From contig JAVBPB010000119.1 of the NCBI GenBank assembly GCA_031549965.1, positions 1 through 24,009 of the forward strand: a DNA stretch of 24,009 nt. Reading direction: 5' to 3'. The translations under genes were made by a program, and so were the position numbers. The notes under the pieces are model-generated. The model was not told the DNA's origin, did not search any database, and saw only the letters and a program-made list of their open reading frames with translations. Source of the stretch: JAVBPB01 sp031549965 (GTDB lineage: Bacteria; Bacillota; Clostridia; Lachnospirales; Lachnospiraceae). Below, piece by piece: positions 5,990 to 13,234 of this stretch. Every line of letters begins with the position of its first letter. Within the stretch, counting starts at the first letter, position 1.

Positions 5990-7474
5990 GTGCAAAAAGC
6001 TACATTTGTAAAAGCGGCATTATGTTTAGCTGGGGCAATGGTATTGTCAGCAACGACCCTTACACTAAAAGCTACTTCATTAAACTTTACAGAAACAGCA
6101 GTTGCAGGAATAGTAGTACCAATTGAAGAATACTATATTGCAACTTTAGATAAAACTGCTAATGAAGAGGGTCAAAATATAAAGAAATTAACAACTGATA
6201 CTGCTACTGAGAAAACAATACAAGCAAGTACAGATAAAAGCATAGATGGAACTAATAATGTAAAAGAAGAAACAAAGGAAGTAAAAGAAGAAAGTATAGA
6301 TAAGACTAAGAAAATAGAAGAAAATAAGGTATCACCATATGAAAAAGTGGGTATTTCTAAAGCTAATGATTATGTAAATATAAGAAGTCTTCCAAGTGAA
6401 GAAGGAGTTGTTCTTGGTAAATTGTACAGAGGATCTGCGGCTGACATTTTAGACTATGATGGTGAGTGGGTAAAAATCAAGTCTGGAAAAGTAGAAGGTT
6501 ATATTAAAACAGAATATTTAGCCATTGGAGACGAAGTTGATGGCATGACAGAAAAATATGGTACTAAGCTTGCGACAGTTAATACTGTAACATTAAAAGT
6601 TAGAGAAGAAAAAAGTACAGAAGCAACTATTCTTGATTTAATACCTTTAGGAGAAACTTATGAAGTTATTAAAGAATATGATGAATGGATTGAAATAATA
6701 GTAGATGAGTCTTTGACAGGTTTTGTATCTAAGGATTATGTAGATATTACGGTTGAATTTACAAAGGCTATTTCCGTAGAAGAAGAAAAGGCTAGAATAG
6801 AAGCAGAGGAAGAAGCTGAAAGAGCTATTATGGAGGCAATTCAGAAAGAAGAAGAAAGACAAGCCAGAGTAGCTAAAGAACAAGCTGATAAAAAAGCTTC
6901 ACAAGAAAAAAAAGCAGAAGAAATCAAAAAAGTCGAAGAGGTTAAAAATACAGATACAATAAATAAAAACTCAGAAACCAGTAAATCAGAAACGAGTAAA
7001 ATAGAAGAAACAAGCAAGGCAGAAGAACCTCAGGAAACTACAGTTTCTAACGAAACAAGCCAAACCACAGAGAATAAAAGTTCAGACTCATCATCAGAAG
7101 CTTCTGGAACTAGAGCAGAAATTGTTACCTTTGCAAAGAAATTCCTTGGTAATAAGTATGTTTATGGTGGTTCAAGCCTTACCAATGGAACAGATTGTTC
7201 AGGATTTACAATGTCAGTGTATTCACACTTTGGATATAACATTGGAAGAAGTTCCAGAGATCAGGCTCAATCTTCACAAGGTACAACAATCAGCCTTTCA
7301 AGTGTAAAACCAGGGGACTTAGTATTCTATTCAAGGAATGGAACTATAAATCATGTTGCTATGTACATAGGTGACGGCAAAGTAATCCACGCAAGTTCAC
7401 CAAGGACAGGTATAACTATATCAAATATGTACTATAGACAGCCATGTAAGGCAAAAAGATTTATAAATGATTGA
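5990..7474 (+). CDS. Secreted NlpC/P60 peptidoglycan endopeptidase with two SH3b domains
   Basis: The 494-residue product starts at a GTG with AGGAGGT 6 bases upstream. A signal peptide covers about residues 1-30 (lysines, then a hydrophobic core, then ATSLN). Two bacterial SH3 domains follow (about 122-180 and 193-253), each with the VN/LxxR pattern and a W near the middle. Next come a Glu/Lys/Ala-rich coiled coil (about 262-320) and a Ser/Thr/Glu-rich linker (320-374). The C-terminal NlpC/P60 domain (375-494) has catalytic C403 in DCSGF, H455 in NHVAMYIG and H467 in IHASS. It probably cuts stem-peptide bonds in the wall, with the SH3b domains binding the wall. It has its own promoter and terminator, and a second NlpC/P60 gene follows on the same strand. 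Confidence 0.94.
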   Translation: MQKATFVKAALCLAGAMVLSATTLTLKATSLNFTETAVAGIVVPIEEYYIATLDKTANEEGQNIKKLTTDTATEKTIQASTDKSIDGTNNVKEETKEVKEESIDKTKKIEENKVSPYEKVGISKANDYVNIRSLPSEEGVVLGKLYRGSAADILDYDGEWVKIKSGKVEGYIKTEYLAIGDEVDGMTEKYGTKLATVNTVTLKVREEKSTEATILDLIPLGETYEVIKEYDEWIEIIVDESLTGFVSKDYVDITVEFTKAISVEEEKARIEAEEEAERAIMEAIQKEEERQARVAKEQADKKASQEKKAEEIKKVEEVKNTDTINKNSETSKSETSKIEETSKAEEPQETTVSNETSQTTENKSSDSSSEASGTRAEIVTFAKKFLGNKYVYGGSSLTNGTDCSGFTMSVYSHFGYNIGRSSRDQAQSSQGTTISLSSVKPGDLVFYSRNGTINHVAMYIGDGKVIHASSPRTGITISNMYYRQPCKAKRFIND

Positions 7475-7484
7475 TTAATTAAGG

Positions 7485-7522
7485 CACTTAGAAGTAGTTT
7501 TAAAACTTCTAAGTGTTTTTTT
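7485..7522 (+). terminator. Strong terminator of the SH3/NlpC-P60 gene
   Basis: CACTTAGAAG (7485-7494) pairs perfectly with CTTCTAAGTG (7506-7515) and is followed by seven T residues (7516-7522), starting 11 bases after the stop codon. Confidence 0.93.
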
Positions 7523-7535
7523 ATTATAGGAAATT

Positions 7536-7614
7536 GCTCCCCCACAAAGATTTCTAAAAATACAAAGTGAAAACCCCACCTGGGGGAGCCATGTGGGGTT
7601 TTCGATGAGGGGAG
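7536..7614. ncRNA. GC-rich element with interleaved complementary arms (pseudoknot or switch)
   Basis: Two pairs of exact complements are interleaved: arm A GCTCCCCCA (7536-7544) with A' TGGGGGAGC (7581-7589), and arm B GAAAACCCCAC (7569-7579) with B' GTGGGGTTTTC (7593-7603). A further GGGGAG at 7609-7614 competes with A' for the CTCCCC of arm A. The A-B-A'-B' order gives either an H-type pseudoknot or two mutually exclusive helices. B/B' resembles a terminator hairpin with U-tracts on both strands. The block is strikingly GC-rich in AT-rich DNA and contains no credible gene. A minus-strand promoter lies upstream (7676-7704), so a minus-strand small RNA is one reading; on the plus strand it could act as an attenuator in read-through from the gene before it. 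No known RNA family was recognised. Confidence 0.5.
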
Positions 7615-7655
7615 TATAAATAATTAATAAGGGGTTATATAGTGTGTAATTGAAG

Positions 7656-7683
7656 TTAACCTCAACCACAACTTTATTATAAT
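7656..7683 (+). promoter_or_regulatory. Candidate plus-strand promoter upstream of the PG-binding NlpC/P60 gene
   Basis: TTAACC (7656-7661) and TATAAT (7678-7683) are 16 bases apart. If used, it gives a leader of about 230 bases before the start at 7924. The -10 overlaps the minus-strand -10 box, so only one of the two may be real. Confidence 0.35.
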
Positions 7684-7704
7684 ACATATCAAAGAAAATT
7701 GCAA
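7676..7704 (-). promoter_or_regulatory. Minus-strand promoter facing the GC-rich element
   Basis: Read on the minus strand, TTGCAA (complement of 7699-7704), 17 bases, then TATAAT (complement of 7676-7681). Transcription would start near 7668 and run through the interleaved element at 7614-7536. No coding gene lies ahead on this strand for more than 2 kb, which favours a small or antisense RNA. Confidence 0.5.
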
Positions 7705-7743
7705 TAGTTTTTTTAAAAATTTTAAAACTTTTTTCAAATAATT

Positions 7744-7769
7744 TTTAAGACTTGAAAAATGGTCTTAAA
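7744..7769. repeat. 8-bp hairpin in the leader of the PG-binding NlpC/P60 gene
   Basis: TTTAAGAC (7744-7751) pairs exactly with GTCTTAAA (7762-7769) around a 10-base loop. No U-tract follows. The rest of 7690-7920 is AT-rich with homopolymer A and T tracts and nothing else recognisable. Confidence 0.4.
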
Positions 7770-7923
7770 TCCTTATATCTAAAAGTAAAGTTAATAACTG
7801 AATTGCTAATAAATAAAAATTATGTAAAATATAGTTGAAAATACTAGCAAAAAGTAGAAAAAAATAATATAATGAAGGTGTATCAATTTTAACTGAAAAA
7901 AATAAGGAATTTGGTGATATATT

Positions 7924-9615
7924 TTGAAGATAAAAATGGATAAAGAAAATACACTAAAAAAGGTAAAGGGAGTCTTTAAAAAGAAGATAATTTTAGGAAT
8001 TGTTACAGTGGGATTAATACTAGCCCTTGTACTACATACTAATTCTTTGCTTACTAAATCTAATAATAATGAACAGGAAGATCTAGGAAATCAACCTGAG
8101 GATACCATTGAATTTATAGAAGAAAATAATAATAAGGTTAGAGTAGAGGTTATTTCTGCAACAGAGAACACAGAGGTTAGTATAACTGAAGTCACCGAAG
8201 AGGGAACTACTGAACCTGAAACTGAAGAGGTAACACAAGAAACAACCGAGAAGGCTCCGGATATATTGAAACAAGGATTAGAGCACCCAATTGTTGCAAC
8301 TCTTCAAGAAAGGTTAATGGAATTAGGATTTATGGACAATGATGAGCCGACTAATTATTTTGGAAATGTAACAATGCAGGCAGTACTGATTTTTCAAAGG
8401 CAAAATGGATTAGATCAAGATGGGCTTGTGGGAGCTAATACAATGGAAGCTATAATGTCAGAGGATGCAAAACATTATGCAGTTGCCAATGGAGTATCTG
8501 GTGATGATGTTCAAAGAATACAAGTAAGATTATACGAATTAGGATATTTACCTACTAAAGATATGATAACTGGTAAGTTTGGAGATGTAACAGAAGAAGC
8601 TGTGAAAAAATTGCAAACCGTTAATGGTATTGATATAGATGGAAAAGTTGGACAACAAACTATAAACTTAATGTATAGTGAAGAAATTAAACCAAACCTT
8701 CTATCTTTTGGTGAGAAGAATGATGTAGTTTTAGCTTGCCAAATAAGATTAAAAGAATTGGGTTATCTAACCACAACACCAGATGGTAATTATGGAAATG
8801 ATACTTTGGTAGCAGTTAAGCAATTTCAATCCAGAAATGACCTTGTAGTGGACGGGTTCCTTGGACCTTCTACCCGTATATCTCTTGAAAGCAGTACAGC
8901 AGTTAGAAATTGTTTGATATTAGGTGAAAGCGGAGAAAGTGTAACTAGACTTCAAGAACTATTAAGTAAATATGGCTATTTATCAGAAAGTAATATTACA
9001 GGATATTTTGGTGAGATTACAGAACAAGCTGTAGAGAAATTTCAGGAAAATAACGGTCTAGTAGCAGATGGATCAGCAGGTATTCAAACAATGGAAACAT
9101 TAACTGGTGAAAATGTAAAGAAAGCAAAGTCAGGACAATCATCACAATCAAGTGAGTCAAAGGGTGGTTCCTCCAACTCAAGCAGTGGTTCTTCCGGCTC
9201 AAATGGCTCAAAAAATTCTTCATCTGGAAGCAGCAATTCGTCAAAAAACTTAAGTGGCAGTGTAAGCTCATTATTATCAGTAGCTTCTTCAAAAATAGGA
9301 GCTTCATATGTATGGGGAACAAAGGGGCCGAATACATTTGACTGTTCAGGATTTGTTTATTGGTGTTTAAACAAAGTTGGAGTAAAACAAAGTTATATGA
9401 CTTCCAGTGGATGGAGAAACGTTGGAAAGTACACAAAAGTTTCAAGTTTTTCCAATATTCGTGCGGGGGATATTGTAGTTGTAAAAGGTCATATGGGAAT
9501 TGCAGCAGGAAATGGATATGTTATTGATGCATCATCTGGAAACGGAAGAGTAATAAAAAGGCAAATGTCGGACTGGTGGAAAAGAAATTTTGTAGTAGCA
9601 TGGCGAATATTTTAA
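7924..9615 (+). CDS. Membrane-anchored NlpC/P60 hydrolase with four peptidoglycan-binding repeats
   Basis: The 563-residue protein starts at TTG, preceded by GGTGAT; the in-frame ATG 12 bases later has no such site. One membrane segment (about 21-43) follows a lysine-rich start, so it is anchored with the rest outside. After an acidic Thr/Glu spacer come four PG_binding_1 repeats (about 115-178, 190-252, 262-322, 334-395), each with LQxxLxxLG/Y and a FQxxNGLxxDGxxGxxT pattern. A Ser/Gly-rich linker (401-445) leads to an NlpC/P60 domain (446-563) with C474 in DCSGF and H523 in GHMGIAAG. The third active-site position is D535 (VIDASSG) where the neighbouring paralogue has histidine. It likely remodels the wall. 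It follows the other NlpC/P60 gene but has separate transcription signals. Confidence 0.93.
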   Translation: MKIKMDKENTLKKVKGVFKKKIILGIVTVGLILALVLHTNSLLTKSNNNEQEDLGNQPEDTIEFIEENNNKVRVEVISATENTEVSITEVTEEGTTEPETEEVTQETTEKAPDILKQGLEHPIVATLQERLMELGFMDNDEPTNYFGNVTMQAVLIFQRQNGLDQDGLVGANTMEAIMSEDAKHYAVANGVSGDDVQRIQVRLYELGYLPTKDMITGKFGDVTEEAVKKLQTVNGIDIDGKVGQQTINLMYSEEIKPNLLSFGEKNDVVLACQIRLKELGYLTTTPDGNYGNDTLVAVKQFQSRNDLVVDGFLGPSTRISLESSTAVRNCLILGESGESVTRLQELLSKYGYLSESNITGYFGEITEQAVEKFQENNGLVADGSAGIQTMETLTGENVKKAKSGQSSQSSESKGGSSNSSSGSSGSNGSKNSSSGSSNSSKNLSGSVSSLLSVASSKIGASYVWGTKGPNTFDCSGFVYWCLNKVGVKQSYMTSSGWRNVGKYTKVSSFSNIRAGDIVVVKGHMGIAAGNGYVIDASSGNGRVIKRQMSDWWKRNFVVAWRIF

Positions 9616-9628
9616 TAATTTATAATTT

Positions 9629-9676
9629 AACTTTCCCAACTATTATTAAGTGAAATAGCTTTGGGAAAGTTATTTT
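9629..9676 (+). terminator. Terminator of the PG-binding NlpC/P60 gene
   Basis: AACTTTCCCAA (9629-9639) pairs perfectly with TTGGGAAAGTT (9661-9671), with a partly self-paired 21-base loop, and is followed by ATTTT. It starts 13 bases past the stop. Confidence 0.85.
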
Positions 9677-9713
9677 CATATTACGATTAACAGTACTAAC
9701 AAGGAGTAAATCA

Positions 9714-9737
9714 ATGAAAAATAATACAAAAAACTAA
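9714..9737 (+). other. Seven-codon open frame with a good ribosome binding site
   Basis: AAGGAG (9701-9706) stands 7 bases before an ATG that opens a frame encoding MKNNTKN and then stops, overlapping the last codons of the convergent c-di-GMP gene. It looks like the start of a gene whose body is gone, or chance. No function is claimed. Confidence 0.2.
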
Positions 9738-12163
9738 TATTTAGAGTTCACTTGACCTTTCAACATCTCCACAACAAGACTATCCTCCACAGGACGACTA
9801 AAATAATACCCCTGATACAAATCTGCCCCCATTTCTTGTAGTAGATTGCACTGATCCACATGTTCAATCCCCTCTGCAATAATTTCCAGATTAAGACTAT
9901 GAGACATATCAATAATGGATTTACAAATAGCCTGTTTTCTGGCATCATTACAAATATCATCAATAAAAGATTTGTCAATTTTAACATAATCAATAGGTAA
10001 ATTAACCAAGTAATTTAATGAAGAATATCCGGTACCAAAATCATCCAGTGCAACACCAATACCAAACTCCCTTAAGGCAGACAACTTTTGTATGTTAGAA
10101 TCAATTGAATTAATCAACAAACTTTCGGTAATTTCAAGCAATAAATACTTAGAATCTAGTTTGGTATCTTTTAAAACATTAATAACAGTTTCAACAAAAT
10201 CCTTTTGCATAAGCTGAATAGAAGAAACATTAACGGATAAAAATCCAAATTCAATGTTATCATCATACATTTGTTTAGCAAAAGTACAAGCTGTTTTTAA
10301 GGCATAATTACCTAGTTGTAATATTAATCCGCTAGACTCAGCAATAGGAATAAATTCTGTGGGACTAATAAATCCTAATTCCTTATTATTTAATCTCATT
10401 AAACATTCAAAAGATAAAATCTTATTGTTAAGAATAGATACTTCAGGCTGATAAACTAAAAAAATCTCCTTATATTCGATGCAATTTCTTAGTACATCTA
10501 AAATTTGATTATGTCGTATTAAAACATCATGCATGTCAGTACTATAAAATCTATAAGTGTTTTTACCAAGTTCTTTGGCTTTGTACATGGCTATATCAGC
10601 ATTTTTGATTATTGTATTCATATTATTGGTTTCAGGTGTTATATGGCATAGTCCAATACTTGCTGTTACATAAATATGTACATTATTAATTATAAAGGGT
10701 TTTTCAAAAACCGAAAGAAGCTTTTGAACAGTTTGTTCAATTTCTGTTTCACTGCCGAACTTTAAAGTTAAAAATTCATCTCCTCCAACACTGGCAGTAA
10801 CATGCCAATTAAAGTCCGAATCACATAGTATCATTGTAAACTCCTTAAGAAGCAAATCACCATAGTGATGGCCAAATACATCATTTACATATTTAAAATT
10901 ATCTAAATCAATGTATAAAACGCTGCCATATACTTCTTTATTAATAAATTTATTAAGCTCTTCTTCAAAGCCTGTTCGATTAATAAGCCCTGTTGTTAGA
11001 TTATGATAAGCCATATATTCAGTTTTTTCCTTTTCGGCTTGTAATAAAGTATAATTTTCATCAAGTTCTGTAATCATTATATTATAGCTTTCTGCCAGAC
11101 TTCCAAATTCATTTTTGCTTTCTATTTTGCAAAAAACATATTCTTTGGCTTTAGCAGCTAAAAAGAATGATTCCTTTAACTTTAATATTGGAATAGTAAA
11201 GGATTTTGCAAGAAAAGTACCGGCTATTATGGATATAATTAAAGAAATTGTAGATGCTATTATTGAAACAACAAGGATAATATTGGAAGAAGAAAGGATC
11301 TCATCGTAATCTTGTTGTACAATAAGAAGCCAATTTAAGCCATTTAATAAATAATAAGAAATTATTTGGTTAGTATCCTTAGTTTGATGTAATGTTGTTA
11401 CAAATTTTTGTTCATTATTAAAGTTACTATTTGATTTTATTTCTTTGATAGTATTAATATCTATTGTTTTTATATTATTTCTTGAAGGGTGGATTAAGGT
11501 GGAGTTATTACCATCTATTAAATAAGCTATTCCGGTATCTTCAAGACTTATATTATTAGTAAATTCATTAAAAAAATCAACAGAAACAAAAAGTATAAGT
11601 ATTCCGGCACATTCTAACTGACCGGTTTCAATTACATGGCTTATGGGTATGATTTTTTTATTAGGGTTTAGGGACGTATTTAAAACATTGCCAATAATAG
11701 TGTTCTTAGAAGTTATGGTATCAATAAAGTAAGATTCATCTACAATGCTCATACCCATGTAATCTGAGGTAGAAGAAGCAATTACATCTCCTACCAAATC
11801 TACAACAACAGCATCCTCGTAAAATGTTGCAGACTTTACCCATTTTTCTAAAAACACATTTGTAGAATAAACATAATAATCAGAAGTGATAGTGGAATTG
11901 GTATTATTAATCCCTAGTTCATTATAAAAATCCACTAATTGAATTATATCATAATTTTTAGACATAAGTTCAATTTCTCTTTTTTGCACACTAAGAAATG
12001 AATCTAGCGATGAGCCATTGGAATACGCTAGATTAGCTAAACTTTCCTGTCTTGAGGCCTTAATGATGCTTACAGACAGCGAAACAGATATCAAACTAAC
12101 CACAGTGATAGGAAGAGTGGCAAATAAAATAAGTGATAGAAGTAATGATTTTCTAAAACTCAT
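9734..12163 (-). CDS. Membrane sensor c-di-GMP enzyme: dCache-HAMP-GGDEF-EAL
   Basis: An 809-residue protein from the ATG at 12163, which has GGGGGTG 6 bases upstream; a GTG five codons earlier overlaps that site and is less likely. Positions below count from that GTG. Membrane segments at about 10-33 and 298-324 flank an extracellular dCache-like sensor (about 40-290), followed by a HAMP region (325-380). The cyclase domain has DLDNFKYVNDVFGHHYGD (424-441) and an intact GGDEF (465-469), but no RxxD inhibitory site before it. The phosphodiesterase domain keeps the metal and base residues: E591 (as ECL instead of EAL), N650, E682, DD712-713, K733, E769 and Q789. It may therefore make, degrade or do both to c-di-GMP. 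It is monocistronic with its own promoter. Confidence 0.94.
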   Translation of the reverse strand: MSFRKSLLLSLILFATLPITVVSLISVSLSVSIIKASRQESLANLAYSNGSSLDSFLSVQKREIELMSKNYDIIQLVDFYNELGINNTNSTITSDYYVYSTNVFLEKWVKSATFYEDAVVVDLVGDVIASSTSDYMGMSIVDESYFIDTITSKNTIIGNVLNTSLNPNKKIIPISHVIETGQLECAGILILFVSVDFFNEFTNNISLEDTGIAYLIDGNNSTLIHPSRNNIKTIDINTIKEIKSNSNFNNEQKFVTTLHQTKDTNQIISYYLLNGLNWLLIVQQDYDEILSSSNIILVVSIIASTISLIISIIAGTFLAKSFTIPILKLKESFFLAAKAKEYVFCKIESKNEFGSLAESYNIMITELDENYTLLQAEKEKTEYMAYHNLTTGLINRTGFEEELNKFINKEVYGSVLYIDLDNFKYVNDVFGHHYGDLLLKEFTMILCDSDFNWHVTASVGGDEFLTLKFGSETEIEQTVQKLLSVFEKPFIINNVHIYVTASIGLCHITPETNNMNTIIKNADIAMYKAKELGKNTYRFYSTDMHDVLIRHNQILDVLRNCIEYKEIFLVYQPEVSILNNKILSFECLMRLNNKELGFISPTEFIPIAESSGLILQLGNYALKTACTFAKQMYDDNIEFGFLSVNVSSIQLMQKDFVETVINVLKDTKLDSKYLLLEITESLLINSIDSNIQKLSALREFGIGVALDDFGTGYSSLNYLVNLPIDYVKIDKSFIDDICNDARKQAICKSIIDMSHSLNLEIIAEGIEHVDQCNLLQEMGADLYQGYYFSRPVEDSLVVEMLKGQVNSKY

Positions 12164-12208
12164 TGGAAACACCCCCACAAAACAAATTTACATTTATATA
12201 CTGTATTT

Positions 12209-12237
12209 ATTATATACAATGATTACCAATATTGCAA
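12209..12237 (-). promoter_or_regulatory. Promoter of the GGDEF-EAL gene
   Basis: On the minus strand TTGCAA (12237-12232) and TATAAT (12214-12209) are separated by 17 bases, 46 bases before the start codon. It lies in the 82-bp gap after the XRE gene. Confidence 0.72.
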
Positions 12238-12245
12238 TTGCATAT

Positions 12246-12599
12246 TTAATTATAATGAGAATCTTTGGAATTGCTGTTTTGAACTTCAACTAGTCCTTTT
12301 ATTTGCTGGAGTGCATATTTTTGCAGGTTAGGATTCAGTTTTGAAAAAAGTTCAATTGCTTCTTCTAGTTCTTTGTTTGAAGCAATATCTTTTTTAAACA
12401 TGTCACCAGAGCCACTATATAACCAATCATAATTAATATTAAAGACTCTGCATAAATGTTCTAAAAATACATGCTTTGGCTCCACTCTTTCATACTCAAT
12501 ATTACCAATAACATCCCTGCTGACACCTAATTCCCTACCGAATTCTGCCTGAGATAATTGTAATGTTTTGCGTATTGCCTTTATTCTTTCGGAAACCAT
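12246..12599 (-). CDS. XRE family helix-turn-helix regulator
   Basis: A 117-residue protein with an N-terminal HTH_3 domain (about 3-60): SQAEFGRELGVSRDVIGNIEYERVEP forms the helix-turn-helix (16-41). The domain ends in INYDWLYSGSGDMF, typical of phage-type repressors. The C-terminal 45 residues are helical and could form a dimer. The start is the ATG at 12599, with AGGAGGT 6 bases upstream; a GTG three codons earlier overlaps that site. It diverges from a small gene and a toxin-antitoxin pair, with a symmetric operator candidate at 12644-12677, so it probably represses both directions. The GGDEF-EAL gene lies downstream on the same strand but has its own promoter. Confidence 0.92.
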   Translation of the reverse strand: MVSERIKAIRKTLQLSQAEFGRELGVSRDVIGNIEYERVEPKHVFLEHLCRVFNINYDWLYSGSGDMFKKDIASNKELEEAIELFSKLNPNLQKYALQQIKGLVEVQNSNSKDSHYN

Positions 12600-12619
12600 G
12601 TTTACCACCTCCTAAAGAT

Positions 12620-12648
12620 AGTATATAACACAAAAAACTAAGAGTCAA
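12620..12648 (-). promoter_or_regulatory. Promoter of the XRE regulator gene
   Basis: On the minus strand TTGACT (12648-12643) and TATACT (12625-12620) are 17 bases apart, about 20 bases before the start codon. Confidence 0.78.
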
Positions 12649-12677
12649 CACTGAAAGACTATAAAATTAATGTTGAC
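12644..12677. promoter_or_regulatory. Symmetric operator candidate between divergent promoters
   Basis: GTCAACA (12644-12650) and TGTTGAC (12671-12677) are exact inverted copies, centre to centre 27 bases. Each half overlaps one of the two opposing -35 boxes. This arrangement suits a dimeric or tetrameric XRE repressor that shuts both promoters; binding by the adjacent regulator is inferred. Confidence 0.6.
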
Positions 12678-12701
12678 AACGCAATCTAAAAGTGCTACAA
12701 T
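12673..12701 (+). promoter_or_regulatory. Promoter of the small gene and toxin-antitoxin operon
   Basis: TTGACA (12673-12678) and TACAAT (12696-12701) with a 17-base spacer lie about 38 bases before the ATG at 12740. Confidence 0.8.
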
Positions 12702-12739
12702 TCGCTTATAACGCAGTATAAAAATACGGAGGTGAGTTT

Positions 12740-12919
12740 ATGACGCAAAAATCAGATATTAATGAATTAAAATATAAATTCTTAAAATTAAATTCAATTA
12801 ATAGAGCTTATGCCCTTGCAATATTAAGAAGCTTACATTTTGCACAAGAAAATTCACAAACAGAAACGAATATAACCCAGGATAAAGATTTACAAAATAT
12901 ACAAAAGAAAGATATTTAA
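12740..12919 (+). CDS. Small helical protein of unknown function, divergent from XRE
   Basis: This 59-residue frame begins at an ATG 6 bases after GGAGGT and is driven by a strong promoter, so I judge it real. The protein is predicted largely helical: a Lys/Leu-rich start (MTQKSDINELKYKF), a central segment NRAYALAILRSLHFAQEN that looks like an amphipathic helix, and a polar Gln/Lys-rich tail. There is no signal peptide or clear membrane segment. I do not recognise a family. Its position opposite an XRE repressor and 48 bases before the antitoxin suggests it belongs to the same regulated unit and might be an accessory or anti-repressor protein, which is inference only. Confidence 0.72.
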   Translation: MTQKSDINELKYKFLKLNSINRAYALAILRSLHFAQENSQTETNITQDKDLQNIQKKDI

Positions 12920-12967
12920 GTCATAATCACTTTACAATAAATGAGGTACTAAGAAAGGAACAAAAGT

Positions 12968-13234
12968 ATGGTTATTAAGCCAATTGAAGCATTAAAAAAT
13001 GAATACACTTCAATTTCATTATTAGCACATGAAGCTAAAGAGCCCATATACATTACTAAAAATGGTGAGGCAGATTTAGTTGTAATGAGTATTGAAAATT
13101 ATGAAGCAAGAGAACGAATGCTTGAACTTAGGGTTAAGATAATACAAGCAGAGGAAGAACGTATAAAACAAGCTAAAACTTTAAGTATATCTGATGTGAA
13201 AAAGGAATTAGGGGAGAGAATTGATGAAATATAA
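12968..13234 (+). CDS. Phd/YefM-type antitoxin
   Basis: An 88-residue protein with the Phd/YefM fold at the N terminus: VIKPIEALKNEYTSISLLAHEAKEPIYITKNGEADLVVMSIENYE matches the pattern of DNA-binding antitoxins, in which the start forms a dimer that binds the operon promoter. The C-terminal half (about 48-88) is charged and helical and would wrap around the toxin. The ATG follows AAGGA. Its last 11 bases overlap the toxin gene, the usual coupling for type II modules. It would neutralise the downstream ParE/RelE-like protein and probably help regulate the operon. Confidence 0.88.
   Translation: MVIKPIEALKNEYTSISLLAHEAKEPIYITKNGEADLVVMSIENYEARERMLELRVKIIQAEEERIKQAKTLSISDVKKELGERIDEI

Noticed and set aside
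7475..7687. Minus-strand 70-residue open frame across the GC-rich element
   Set aside because: It spans the plus-strand terminator and the interleaved arms, has no ribosome binding site, and the arms explain the sequence better as RNA structure.
9017..9445. Minus-strand 142-residue open frame inside the second NlpC/P60 gene
   Set aside because: It is the mirror of the Ser-rich linker and catalytic domain, which gives a Leu/His/Phe-rich artificial product.
12837..12851. 15-base exact match (ATTTTGCACAAGAAA) to the dispersed repeat at 4197-4211
   Set aside because: It lies inside the small gene, and similarity stops right after. A 15-base match in 24 kb of AT-rich DNA can occur by chance, so I do not count it as a third copy.
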